In this document: positions 13,257 through 22,974 of the stretch, one piece after another | How positions within the stretch are numbered: position 1 is the first letter of the stretch | How the letters are laid out: each line of letters opens with the position of its first letter | Assembly: GCF_000002075.1 (NCBI RefSeq) | Contig: NW_004797419.1 | Span: 741,487 to 805,486 of the forward strand | Source of the DNA: Aplysia californica | Taxonomy: Eukaryota; Mollusca; Gastropoda; Aplysiida; Aplysiidae | Reading direction: 5' to 3' | Length of the DNA: 64,000 nucleotides | The notes under the pieces: model-generated | Databases searched by the model: none | What the model saw: only the letters and a program-made list of their open reading frames with translations | What the model was told of the DNA's origin: nothing | Program-made: the position numbers and the translations under genes

Positions 13257-16200
13257 TATCATCATCATCATCCAAGTGGCCCAAGATAACAAAGTACTTG
13301 GTTTATTATTGTTTCCTCATGGCTCTACTCAGAGTTATTCTAAACTCAGGAAGCACAAAGTAACTCTATCATGGGAATGGAATTAGCGTGAGAGTGATAT
13401 TTTCAGAGAGAGTGAAAAAATCAGTACATTAAATGCAGCAGTGACCTAACAATCAAGCAACAATGGTTTTGAAAAACTAGTTACAGTACTAGATATTCGG
13501 GGGGGGGTAATAGAACTGTGATTATGAACAGCCAACAAAATGGTACAGGGATATAAATTTAATTTATACTCTTTACTCAATTATGAGTCAAATTAAGTAA
13601 AACTTTTTTTTGAATAACTTGAAAAAAATATGAGTCAAGATGCGGTGGAATCAGGCGCTCATCCATTTTTGAGGATGTGAAGTTATTGGTATCGTCTGAA
13701 AGCAGATTTATTTGCCTTGCTTCCAATGAAAAAAATATCTATTTATCTTGAATAAAACTCAAGATATTAGTGATAGAAGATAGTGAGGTCGCCTGGTTTC
13801 AGTGGTGACATTAGCAAGAACCGTACCAAAGTTTGGTAACTCCAATAGCTAAAGAGTCTTTGAAAACAGAAAAAAGACATATTTTGTGCCTTTAATCAAT
13901 GTTTTTCAGTAAAATTCACATGGAATTTGTTTTTATATGGAAATAAAAGAGGTTGAGCCAAAAAATAAAAATTCTATAAAAATTCCAAACTGGCGGAAAA
14001 ATGCCCGTTTCTCTGATTACGTTATTTTAATTAATTTCACCACACTGCCTCACATATGGCAATGGGTCCTCTTTGATTACAATGGGAAAGGGGGGAAGGT
14101 GGGGCTGCCAAAAGACGTTTTGGAGAGGCCTCAAATTCAAGAGAATGTGTCTGTGAGCATGCATTTCACAAATATATATATATATATCAGTCAGGAAGCC
14201 TTACCAATCCTCTGGGGGCATGATTGCATTTATGATGAAGGAAAAAGACTTTAAGGTAACATTTTGAGGGACAGGTTCAGAGGTTTTGAAATCTGCACAT
14301 AGTTTAACTTTTCAGAAAGAACATGAAAAGGTTTGATAATAGTTTGAAAGTAAAATATGCAATGTTTGTAAACAATTTTTAATCTTTTACAACCCAGCTG
14401 ACACAGTTTAGATCATTAAAAAAGCGAGCTGCTTGAACCTTGCTAGCCAAGAACAACTTTGGCTTTGTGGCATACAATATCCCAGCAGGCAGATGGAGGG
14501 ATGCTTAGTAAAATAACTTCCCTATACACGAGAATCGAACTCCCATCTTTCAAACACATTAATAATGAGAGTAATCATTACTCTACAAATGTTGGGGAAT
14601 AAATATGCATCATAATATGTACAATTATGTTATAATTTTGACAATTACTTTCATGGTATGGCATGACACTCTCTGTCTAAAAACAATGAATAATGATCAC
14701 ACGTAAATATATATCGGCCAGTTTCACTAAAATAACTGTCTTTTTATTGTTGCCCTTGTTCTGTTAATCAATGTAAAACAAGTTTTGGGGAGAATTGTAT
14801 TAGGGAACAGACAGTCTGCTGTGAAGTATATTGCTTCTTTCAAATTCAAACATGAGATTATAGCTTTGCAACTTTTATGTTTCAGCAGAAACTGGACACC
14901 TGTAATTTTGCAAACAAGATTAACAATAAAAGGATGGTCTTACTCACACACACATACACTCACATGCAAAGACATATGCACACACACACACACACACACA
15001 AACACAAATACACACAAATACAAAATGCCCCCCCCCCCCCAAAAATACCCAACCCCACACACACAAGTGTATGTACACCCATACCCGAATGATTGCAGAA
15101 CAGAGCACAGTGTAGGTACATTTTGTACAAAGCAAATATTTCATCAGAAGCACTGGTCCAGTGGTGGTGGGTGGAGCAAAATTTGGGTGGGGCTTAGGTA
15201 GCTTCCACTTCTTTACCACCAAATAGCAAGCAATAAGAACAAAACAGTGGTGATTTTTCTATACTCACGGTGAGCCGCGGCATTTTGAGAACCATTCAAA
15301 CAAGAAGAGCAACCTTTGTTTTCCATTTCTTTTTTCTTAGTTAAATTTTTGTTGATGGTAGGGACAAAACTGTTTCACCTCCAAATTTAATTTAATTAAT
15401 TATTATGTCATGAAAAAGTTGCCTTAACTCATTCGCTACGTATTATTTTCGGCTTGTGGACAAATTTTTTTGGGGGAGGGCGAATGAGATGATGACTAGT
15501 GGGCAGTTAAAAGGTCTTTGGGGCCATAAATTTAAATAAATATCAACGTATTATATACCAATATTTTCAGTATGGTTTGGAGAATACATCAGTAATGTTT
15601 ATTTATGAATTTTTCAACTTTGGTTCCTGTAAGAGACGATTATATAACACAATTTTGATTGGATGCGGAAAAAATTTGAAAATAAAAAATTAATAATCTT
15701 TGGTGAAACTCAAAAAATATATTTGCACCTAGTCAAATGATACATCAAAATAACCATAAATGAATACAGAACTGGAAAATATTGAAAAGTTTGCAGTTAT
15801 TTACCTACATTCCATAATATTTGTACATTTTTAACATAACATCCGATATTGAAAAAAAATAAAAAATTTTAATCTTGAAAAATGAGCACAAACAGAAAAA
15901 AACCCACTCGTATCTTATATGGAATTATTCAGAATTGCATACAGAATAAACCTATATGTCTTGAGTGGCACTTTTTGTGTAATTTCATCAAAAAGTAGTG
16001 ATTTTGGGGAGAAAAAAATATTTTGACAATTTAGATCTAGAGCTAGACCTAGCACTAAAAAATATTGATTTCTCAATAACAGTGCATTGGCAATATGAGT
16101 CCAATCGTATCAATATTATAAAAAGGAGTCCTACATTTCTTTAGTGGGCAAAATAATGATAAATTTTGTTGTGTAAAATTACTAAGACTGGTGTCCAGGC

Positions 16201-17032
16201 TATAATTTTGGCATCGCGATAAAACAAAGTCGAATAAACTACGAAATCGCGTTTCAAAACTGAATCTAAATTTCCGGTTTTCAGTGGAAATGCTTGACCC
16301 GGAAGTCAACATTATATTATGACCTTTATTTTTTCCTGGATATGTGGATTGGAATAGAAACCAAGCTAAAATTGAAGATCGGTTCTCGAGCCGCCGGGAC
16401 GGCTTAGCGTACTGACGGCACATTAGCCACGCCGCCCCCCATGGCTCGGCGTAGCGAATGAGTTAAGAGTAATTCGAGATGATTTATAACTGTTAAATCG
16501 CAGCGGAACAAACACAAACATGCACACACAGCACTTCAAACATATTGCTTCTATGAGCTGGATTAGGCCATGTAGTCGAGAACGTTGAACGCACCTAACA
16601 AAGAACCAACGAGCGCATAGATATCTGTGTCAGTGGTTCAAGCCCGTGAACCCTTCACTACCCACCGCCACTGACTGGTCTTTGAATAAATAATAACTTT
16701 GTCTCCTTTAAACTATTTCATCCAAAATGCACTCTACAATTAAATGTACTTTGGACAAAATAGTTCTGAGGAGACAAATTTATGACAAAAAAATTTATGG
16801 AACAAGTATTTGTAACGGGGGGGGGGTTCTAAACAGACAAAAACATTCCTAATCATATGCACAACAATACTGTGCACTCACCAGCCATGACAAAAAGACA
16901 TTCAGTAGCTTTTTGGCGAACTGTTATATCGTCATCTTTCAGCAAGTTTTTCAAGCTGACTCCAATACCTGTCAAGTATATAAAATACTGTTATTAAAAA
17001 GCAGTTCAGCTACTGGTTTATAGCATTCATCA

Positions 17033-17071
<39 letters not shown>

Positions 17072-17141
17072 TGTGTGTGTGTGCGTGTGTTTGTGTGTGT
17101 GAGTGTGTTTGCATGTGTGAGTGTGTGTGTGTGTGTGTATT

Positions 17142-17216
<75 letters not shown>

Positions 17217-20200
17217 GTCATATTTTGAGACAACTAATTAAAGCCAAGATAAGAACGTCTGTATAACATCACCAATTATGAGGCTTCTTTTTGAGCCAAC
17301 AACTGCTCAAATCGCTACTTAATTCAAATATCTTATTAGAAAACTAAACATTACATTGCTTTGAAATCTCAGCTGTAAATTTCTATTCTATCAATTCATC
17401 AGTGAACAGTATACCCATAACACTAGAGCAATTTGTATACATTTTTATCTTCACTACAACCTAATCGGTGCTTACTAACAATGAGAATTCTTACAGCAAA
17501 GGCACCTGCTCACATATTATCAACTCCTAAAATATTTATAATGTCTCTTTGTGTTTAAAGAAAAATAGCTTTATTTTAGTGTAAAGCAAGTATGACTATT
17601 AGACCTGTGCATTGTCCTATAGGCATTTTTGATGGTGTCTGGCACAAAATCAAACTCCAAAATTTTGTCAAACCTGATAGGAACTCATCAACACGTTTAG
17701 GGCTTACAGTGCTAATAAGCGTATGGATTAGGAATTATATGAATAAAATAATTCTCATATTATTATACTACAGCCAAATCATTGCCTCTGTCTATTTTGG
17801 TCGATTGCACAGGATCTGTTTCAAAATCAATTTTTCTATATCTCAGGTAACATTTACACCTCTCTTTTAACAGCAAGTTTAACTGATTCCATCCATTCAG
17901 CCGCTGACAGCAGCTCAGGGTTTTTCCTCTGTTGCCATTCGACCGCTGTGGGCGGCTCAACGAAATCCAAGCAAAATTCGAAACGAATGTGCACTTTTTA
18001 ACATAGTTTCTACTTATTAAGTTGTTGAAAGGAAGTAGAACTTGTAAACAAGCCTGGCCTCAATCTGTAAGCGCCAACATCAATCGAAACTCTGCGAAAT
18101 TCTTGCAAAAATCATTGTTTTGTGGTCGCAATGCAGGCACGAAGTAAGGGTAAACAACATAATATGGAGCCTGGTGTAATAAAAAGGCCCTTCAGAGAGA
18201 AAAATTAAACTAAATTCGTGAAATTCTTGCATAAAAGTGTGCTAGAGAGATATCGCTACTATTTTGTGTTGATTCCAATGGATTATAAGGACTTGTAGAG
18301 CTGAGAAAATGCGGTAAGTCGAAATTTTCGAAGAGGTGTTGCGCAATTTAGTTTTCTCATTCGTTTTTGTCTGAGGGAAAATACAATACAAACAGGTCAT
18401 AGGTCATTGTTATTGATATAAACAGATTCCTCTATTGATTTTCATCAGTTTCATATGACAATACATATAAGAGTAACTTAAAATTACAGCTTCACAGTAA
18501 TGCACTAAATAGATGCACCCCAGGTCTAAAACTGAACAGGGAAAAATAATTCTGTCCAGAGCCTGAAAAAAGCATGGATGGAATCAGTTAATAATCGGGA
18601 ATCTTCGGTTACCGAAGAAAAACCCGGAATAGCCTACCTCTACTCTACATCCTTTTGACAACTTAAAAAGGAGGAACTATGTGAAAAAGTGCGCATTTGT
18701 TCTGCATTTCGCTCGGATTTCATAGAGCCGTTCACAGCGGTTGAATGGAGGAAGCGGAAAAACTCAGAGCCGCTGTCAGCAGCCAAATGGACGGAATCAG
18801 TTAAAGGCCAGGAACCGTAGGAATTGGTTCCGAACCCAATTACTTTCATTATACTTGTAGAGCTGAGATAATGAGGTAAGTTGAAATTTTCGAAGATATG
18901 TTGAGCAAATTTTTTTTTCTCATTAGTTTTTGTCTGAGGGAAAATAGAATACAGTCAGAATATAGGTCATTGTAACTGATATGATCAGATTCCTCTATTT
19001 ATTCCCATCAGTTTGGTATATCAAAATACATATTATGAGTAACTTAGAACCTCACAGTAATGCATTAAATAGATGCATCCCAGGTTAATAATTGAACAAG
19101 GAAAAATAACTCTGTCCAAAGCCTGAAAAAATCATGGATGGAATCAGTTAACAAATAATCAGAACTCACCATTCCTGAGCGCCTCAGCAATATGCTCTGG
19201 ATCATGCAGGTGGTCACACAGAGACATCACAGCTCTTTGTCTCACTATGAGATTTTCATCATTCAGTTCACGATTCTAGAAATAAAAGTAAAAGTTTCTT
19301 CATGAGCACTGAACCTTAGGTTATTTAGTGAAAATTTATGAAATTAGTGGTACGTGCACTAAAATATTGTGGGGAACAGGGTAAAGACATCTAATTTTTG
19401 TGGTCAACTTACATTTTAGCCTCCTTCCTGCTGTAAAATAGGGCCATATAATATAGTTTGAGATCTCAACTTATAGGCCTAGGTGTCACGGCGCAATGGA
19501 ATCAGGCGCTCGTCAATTTTTTGGCATGTCAAGAGATAATTAGTATCTTCTGAACGCTTGTTCATTTGCCTTGCTTTTAGGGAAACAAATACTCATCTAT
19601 CTTGAATAGAAGTAGAAATATTAGCGATCCAAAGAGATGGGGTCTCCTGGCTTGAGTATTAAGATTAATGAGAAAATGGTCACCAAAGTTTGGGAACTTC
19701 AATGGCTTGGGAGTCTCTGAAAACTGAAAAATTCCATATTTTGTATTTCTAATCAACGGTTTTCAGTAAAATTCACATGGAAATGTGTTTCTATGTCGCC
19801 ATAAAAGGTGTTGAGACAAAAAAACAAAAAATTTGATAAAAACGGCTAGACTGGTGGAAAAATGCCTGTTTTTTTTATTTTATAATTTTGCCTAGCGCCT
19901 GGTTTCACCATGAAGCCTCACATATATAATTATAGGCCGCGGCTATTCGGACTCGAGTCTGAATAGCCTCCCCTGGCTATTCGGACTCTAAACTCCAATG
20001 CGCATGCGCAATCAACGGGTGTACCGGACGCGAAGCGGACAGGCAATTCGACCTTGGCCTTCCTCAGTTTCTACAATCTGGCCAAAATTTTCGACACAAA
20101 TTAAGAAAAGAATTAGTCTAGTGACATCAAAAGTGAACAACAGTTGCAAAATCTGAAATACTACACAACAAAGGCAAATACAGGGAAACGGCAATTTAAT

Positions 20201-22974
20201 CTTTGATCATTAAAGCAGTCAAAAAAATGTTTCAGAACAACAAAAGATTATAACTCTATAGGTAGTCATTGGACGAGAAAGACAAAAATTATTGATCAAT
20301 AGGAAGTCCAGTCAGGAATTAAGAAGAGAAAAGTTAAAACCCTTTCAAAGGGAACAAAAGTCAGTCGTTCAAAGTAACAGTGGTCTAAAGGAAAAGCTTT
20401 TCCAACAGCATACTTTATATGATGTTCAAACAAAATCAGGGCAATACAATACTGCGCATTGGAGTTTGAGTCCGAATAGCCACTTCGATAATTAGCCTAT
20501 ATTATATGTCCTAATAATATTAGGCAACGGTTATTGGTACAACAATGCGTACAACTCTAACTAGAGTTATTAGTACAATTGTACCAATAACCAGACAGAG
20601 TTATTCGTACAATTATTAGAAATTTGGAGGTTGACTGTAAAAATAAGCCAAAATCACTAGATCTTGTCATCCAATTGGTTCTCCCCTAGGTTGAGCATCA
20701 TTGTAATAACTTTAACCAGGCCTAAATTGGTAGGCCTAAAAGGAAAAGTAGGCTAGATCTATACTTCTATTAAAATATAAGTAGATCTATAATTATGACT
20801 ATTATTTATGTTTCTTTGTTTTTACACAAAACCATGAGTGGAAATCTTTGAAGTCAAAACAAACAATTATGGGAAAAAAATTGTTGGTCAGTCGGGGGAG
20901 GAGAGAGAAGAAGGAAAAAAAAACCTGGGATTTGAACCCACACTCATAATATATAGAATCTAATACTTCTTCATACGCAGACACGCTGTAGAATGAAGTA
21001 GAGAATTAAGCTTAACTCATTCGCTACACCGAGCCGTGGGGGGTGGCGCGGCTAAAGTGCCGTCAGTACGCTAAGCCGCCCCCGGCGGCTCGAGAACCAA
21101 CGTTCAATTTTAGCTTGGTTTCTATTCCAATCCACATATCCATGTTAAAATAAAGGTCATAATATAAAGTTGACTTCCGGGTCAAGCACTTCCACCGAAA
21201 ATCGGAAGTTTTGATTCAGTTTTGAAACACGATTTCGAAGTTTATACGACACTGTTTTATCGCGAAGCCCAAATATATAATAGCCCAGACACCAGTCTTA
21301 GTACTTTTACACAACAAAATGTATCATTATTTTGCTCACTAAAGAAGTGTAGATCTCTTCTTTATAATATTGATACTACTGGACTCAAATTGCCAGTGCA
21401 CTGTAATTGAGAAATCAATATTTTTGAGTGCTAGATCTAGGCCTAGATCTAGATCTAAATAGTCAAAATATTTTTTTTTTCCCAAAATCACTACTTTTTG
21501 GTGAATTTACTCAAAAAGTACCACCCAAGACATGTATAGGTTTATTCCAAATGCAATTCTGAATGATTCCATATAAGATACGAGTGTTTTTACTTTTAAA
21601 GTTTATTTGTTTTCAATATCGGAGGTTATGATCCAAATGTACAAATATTATGGAATGTATGTAAATAACTGCTCATTTTTCAATATTTTCCTGTTCTATA
21701 AACAGTTATGGTTATTTTGATGTATAATTTATTTGACAAGGTGCAAACATTTTTTTTTTGTTTCGTCTGATATTTGTTGTTTTCAAATTTTATCTGCAGC
21801 CAATCACAATTGTGTTGCATAATCGCCTCTCACAGGAACTAAAGTTGGAAAATACTCAAATAAATAATACAGATGTATTCTACAAACTATACTGAAAATG
21901 TTGGTACATAATATGTTGATATTTATTTGAATTTATGGCCCCCAAGACCTGTGAACTGCGCACTAGTCATCATCTCATTTCGCCCTCCCGAAAAAAATTC
22001 GTCCACAAGCCGAAAATAATACGTAGCGAATGAGTTAAACTTTTACAGCACGGTTTCAACGCAACACACATTTCTAGATCTATCTAGAGTTTAGATCTAA
22101 ATCTAATCTAGACTTTGTTGTTCTTTTTACATGGGGGGAACACCATCAATGAGGCGGCTGGCATCAAATCGGCAGATAAGGTCTGACGAAAAATTTAAAC
22201 ATTTCAGCAGGTGGAATATTTGAAACACTGATCTAGAATCTAGATTTCTAGATCTAGAATCTAGATCTTAAATTAGATCTGCTAAGACAGAACATGTAGG
22301 CAGTAGGCCTGTGAGCATAGATCTAGGCCTACTCCTACTATTGTACAGATACTTGTAGCACTTCGACGACTTCGTACAATTGTTGTGTGTACAACGTTGT
22401 ACGGATAACTAGACAGAGTTGTTCGCACAATTGTTTGGTACAATATTGTACGGATAACTAGACAGAGCTGTTCGCACAATTGTTCGGTACAATATTGTAC
22501 GGATAACTAGACAGAGTTGTTCGCACAATTGTACGGATAACCACTCCGTAATATTATGACTATGATGAAGATCATATGAAATTTCTCCGGTTGATAGTAT
22601 AGCCTACAAGTTTAGATCTAAAACTTCAAGGTATTAACATGTGTATGATTTTGAAAATGTCATGATCATATTATTGATTGCATTTATACGTTTAGGCGTC
22701 GGTTTAGTAACGTAAAGTTTAGGTCTAGGCCGTTGCCGTAGCTTTAATTCTTGCCTTGAGTCTTGAGTTTGAGGTTGAAGTGTGAGTGAAGCACAATAGT
22801 TATATAGACCTATAAGGTAATAATATACAATTAGTGAACGATATAAACGTATTAAAATCAAATACAACACTGCACACTTACTAATCGTGGAATTGCACGA
22901 TCTCCATATGCTAAAGGAGTTCTGGTTGGGTCGATGTTAGGTGGGTATTTCGCTGAGATGATGGTGCTCGCCAT
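2544..22974 (-). CDS. RSPH14: Radial spoke head 14 homolog (armadillo/HEAT-repeat axonemal protein), complete, 10 exons
   Basis: The product is an armadillo/HEAT-repeat component of the radial spoke of motile cilia and flagella (family: Chlamydomonas RSP14, human RSPH14/RTDR1). Coding exons, in transcript order on the minus strand: 22974-22882, 19275-19170, 16968-16882, 11924-11790, 9885-9809, 9452-9304, 7159-7043, 5256-5145, 4481-4419, 2627-2544. All have AG acceptors and GT donors, and all phases fit. They sum to 1023 nt, or 340 residues plus stop, close to the ~348 residues of vertebrate orthologues. The N-terminus reads [20 protein letters not shown], matching the family's conserved PPNIDPT segment. 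Other family landmarks are CDHLHDPEH (exon 2), [11 protein letters not shown] (exon 5), [20 protein letters not shown] (exons 8-9) and the C-terminal [10 protein letters not shown]. As I recall, relatives end in a similar W-K-P, so the Leu is a small oddity. The start codon is in a strong context (ACAAAATGG). I am very sure of the family; single splice sites are by eye. Confidence 0.93.
2828..4354 (+). mobile_element. MITE family A, copy 2, split by a TTAA element
   Basis: The left end is 2828-2861 (GTGTCACGACATGGTGGAAC). The rest resumes at 3944 and runs to about 4354. A TTAA-flanked element occupies 2862-3939. Copies such as the one at 5293 carry a TTAA at the matching position (near 5315), which was the target. 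Confidence 0.85.
2862..3939. mobile_element. TTAA-flanked inverted-repeat element (piggyBac-like target), 1.08 kb
   Basis: TTAA at 2858-2861 and 3940-3943 flank imperfect inverted ends: CTCTTGGCGTCCGCA on the left and, read inward from the right, CTCTTGCGCCCGAACGCA. No transposase is visible. It is younger than the family A copy that it interrupts. Confidence 0.8.
4482..5144. other. RSPH14 intron 8, no element recognised
   Basis: AT-rich intron sequence. I see no repeat, RNA gene or coding signal in it. Confidence 0.6.
5293..5473 (+). mobile_element. MITE family A, copy 3 (3'-truncated)
   Basis: It begins GTGTCATGATGCGATGGATT and matches the family through GGTTTCAGAGGTAAAA, then stops at about 40% of full length. 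It starts only 36 bp upstream (in transcript sense) of the RSPH14 exon 8 acceptor at 5256. Confidence 0.8.
5740..5975 (-). mobile_element. tRNA-derived SINE, same family as the copy near 14400
   Basis: On the minus strand it reads GGAGTAATGGTATAGG, then a decayed B box (GAGTTTGAGTTTTG, about 5887-5900). The body contains GAAGTTATTCTATTTTATC and CTGCTGGGATGCTGG. The body motifs recur in the element at 14400-14605. Confidence 0.6.
6555..6665. repeat. Diverged dispersed repeat, copy 1
   Basis: It shares an ordered pattern with 9005-9095: TGACCAAGGTTAAAACC, CTTTGTCAAATGCC, CTCAC, GAAGCTGTTG, TTGCC. The family is unknown. Confidence 0.5.
7458..7556. repeat. (CA)n-rich microsatellite
   Basis: Imperfect CA dinucleotides with CATA, CGCA and TGCA interruptions. 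Confidence 0.95.
7562..7620 (+). other. Possible tRNA-like SINE head
   Basis: GGTGGCCTCTTGGTAAGGAG resembles a polymerase III A box (TRGCNNAGYNGG) with tRNA-like wording around it. No clear B box follows, so this is weak. Confidence 0.25.
8736..8763. repeat. Poly(C) tract, 28 bp
   Basis: An uninterrupted run of C in intron sequence. The rest of 7620-9000 shows no recognisable element. Confidence 0.95.
9005..9095. repeat. Diverged dispersed repeat, copy 2
   Basis: Partner of 6555-6665: TGGTCAAGGGTAAAGTCC, CTTTTCAAACGCC, CTCAG, GTAGCTGTTT, TTGCC, in the same order and orientation. Confidence 0.5.
10278..11176. mobile_element. pogo/Tigger-like MITE
   Basis: The left end is TA|CAGTAGTCTCTTCCTAAGAC. 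The right part carries repeated GGGATCTTA(G) motifs that are reverse complements of the left-end CCTAAGAC/GTCTTAGG wording. There is no open reading frame. The right boundary is uncertain. The rest of the intron (9886-11789) shows nothing else clear. Confidence 0.5.
12290..12704. repeat. (GT)n and GTAT-rich microsatellite cluster
   Basis: Long (GT)n followed by three imperfect ~110 bp higher-order copies. Each ends with an ACATTCATAAAA/ACTTTCATAAA-like segment, a TGACATTG/TCACATTG-like segment and a GT-rich block. The tract runs into an assembly gap. Confidence 0.9.
12705..13160. other. Assembly gap (456 N)
   Basis: Unknown bases between a GT-rich and an ATC-rich repeat. Apparent open frames across it are artefacts. 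Confidence 1.
13161..13272. repeat. (ATC)n microsatellite
   Basis: About 35 copies of ATC/CAT next to the gap. Confidence 0.97.
13632..14053 (+). mobile_element. MITE family A, copy 4 (full length)
   Basis: It begins GAGTCAAGATGCGGTGGAAT and ends in the right-end wording CACCACACTGCCTCAC. It shares the interior GGTCGCCTGGTTTCAG and TTTTTCAGTAAAATTCACAT with copies 1 and 5. Confidence 0.85.
14400..14605 (-). mobile_element. tRNA-derived SINE
   Basis: On the minus strand: GTAGAGTAATGATTACTCTC, then a good B box (GGGAGTTCGATTCTCG, plus positions about 14528-14543). A body with GAAGTTATTTTACTAAGC and CTGCTGGGATATTG is shared with the copy at 5740-5975. Confidence 0.65.
14946..15065. repeat. (CA)n and poly(C) microsatellite
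   Basis: CA-rich tract with a run of C at about 15028-15039 and further CA copies. Confidence 0.93.
15428..16462. mobile_element. TTAA-flanked inverted-repeat element, family B, copy 1 (1.03 kb)
   Basis: TTAA at 15424-15427 and 16463-16466. The inverted ends are CTCATTCGCTACG (left) and, read inward from the right, CTCATTCGCTACGCCGAG. A second, closely similar copy lies in opposite orientation at 21016-22034. No transposase is seen. A target of TTAA is typical of piggyBac and Kolobok. Confidence 0.88.
17035..17212. repeat. (GT)n microsatellite
   Basis: About 178 bp of GT with a few GC, GA and TTT interruptions. Positions 17213-17878 of this intron show no identifiable element. Confidence 0.97.
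17883..18587. mobile_element. TTAA-flanked inverted-repeat element, family C, copy 1
   Basis: TTAA at 17879-17882 and 18588-18591. The inverted ends are CTGATTCCATCCATTCAGC (left) and, read inward from the right, CTGATTCCATCCATGC. The interior is AT-rich and non-coding. Confidence 0.8.
18592..19147. mobile_element. Rearranged family C copy (inverted left part plus direct right part)
   Basis: Positions about 18640-18800 are the reverse complement of the left ~165 bp of copy 1, ending at TTAA 18801-18804. Positions about 18850-19147 directly repeat the right ~300 bp of copy 1 (18290-18587), ending at TTAA 19148-19151. The order left-right, inverted left, right suggests nested insertion or inversion. 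The block ends 22 bp from exon 2 of RSPH14 (19170). Confidence 0.7.
19493..19921 (+). mobile_element. MITE family A, copy 5 (full length)
   Basis: It begins GTGTCACGGCGCAATGGAAT. The right end, read inward, is GTGAGGCTTCATGGTGAAAC. This is the clearest pair of inverted ends in the family. Confidence 0.87.
19941..19968. repeat. 28 bp near-perfect palindrome
   Basis: GGCTATTCGGACTC joined to GAGTCTGAATAGCC. It is an end-to-end copy of the terminal sequence of the MITE that starts 6 bp further on. Confidence 0.85.
19975..20481. mobile_element. Inverted-repeat MITE with ~29 bp ends
   Basis: The left end is GGCTATTCGGACTCTAAACT and the right end, read inward, is GGCTATTCGGACTCAAACTC. Both continue into CCAATGCGCA. 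The interior is non-coding. Its superfamily and target duplication are not evident. Confidence 0.8.
20511..20625. repeat. Palindrome-rich repeat related to 22330-22560
   Basis: It contains GGTTATTGGTACAA, ACTAGAGTTATTAGTACAAT and CCAGACAGAGTTATTCGTAC. The first, inverted, matches the end of the tandem array at about 22535-22560. Confidence 0.55.
20925..20998 (-). mobile_element. tRNA-derived SINE head
   Basis: On the minus strand it runs from an A-box-like GCGTATGAAGAAG to a strong B box, GGGTTCAAATCCC (plus 20927-20939). A partial SINE or tRNA pseudogene is likelier than a working tRNA, because no acceptor stem is evident. Confidence 0.5.
21016..22034. mobile_element. TTAA-flanked element, family B, copy 2 (inverted relative to copy 1)
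   Basis: TTAA at 21012-21015 and 22035-22038. The ends are CTCATTCGCTAC on the left and, read inward from the right, CTCATTCGCTACGTATTATT. Its sequence is the reverse complement of 15428-16462 with modest divergence. Confidence 0.88.
22384..22545. repeat. Tandem repeat, three units of 48-49 bp
   Basis: Each unit contains TACGGATAACTAGACAGAG, then TGTTCGCACAATTGT and the palindrome ACAATATTGT. Units start at about 22401, 22449 and 22498. Confidence 0.85.

Noticed and set aside
12563-13386. Long open frames of about 200-260 codons across 12563-13386
   Set aside because: They run through 456 unknown bases and simple repeats.
13937-14254. 105-codon open frame
   Set aside because: It begins inside a family A MITE and runs into AT microsatellite.
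20927-20998. Functional tRNA gene
   Set aside because: There is a good B box but no matching acceptor stem and a poor A box; a SINE head is likelier.
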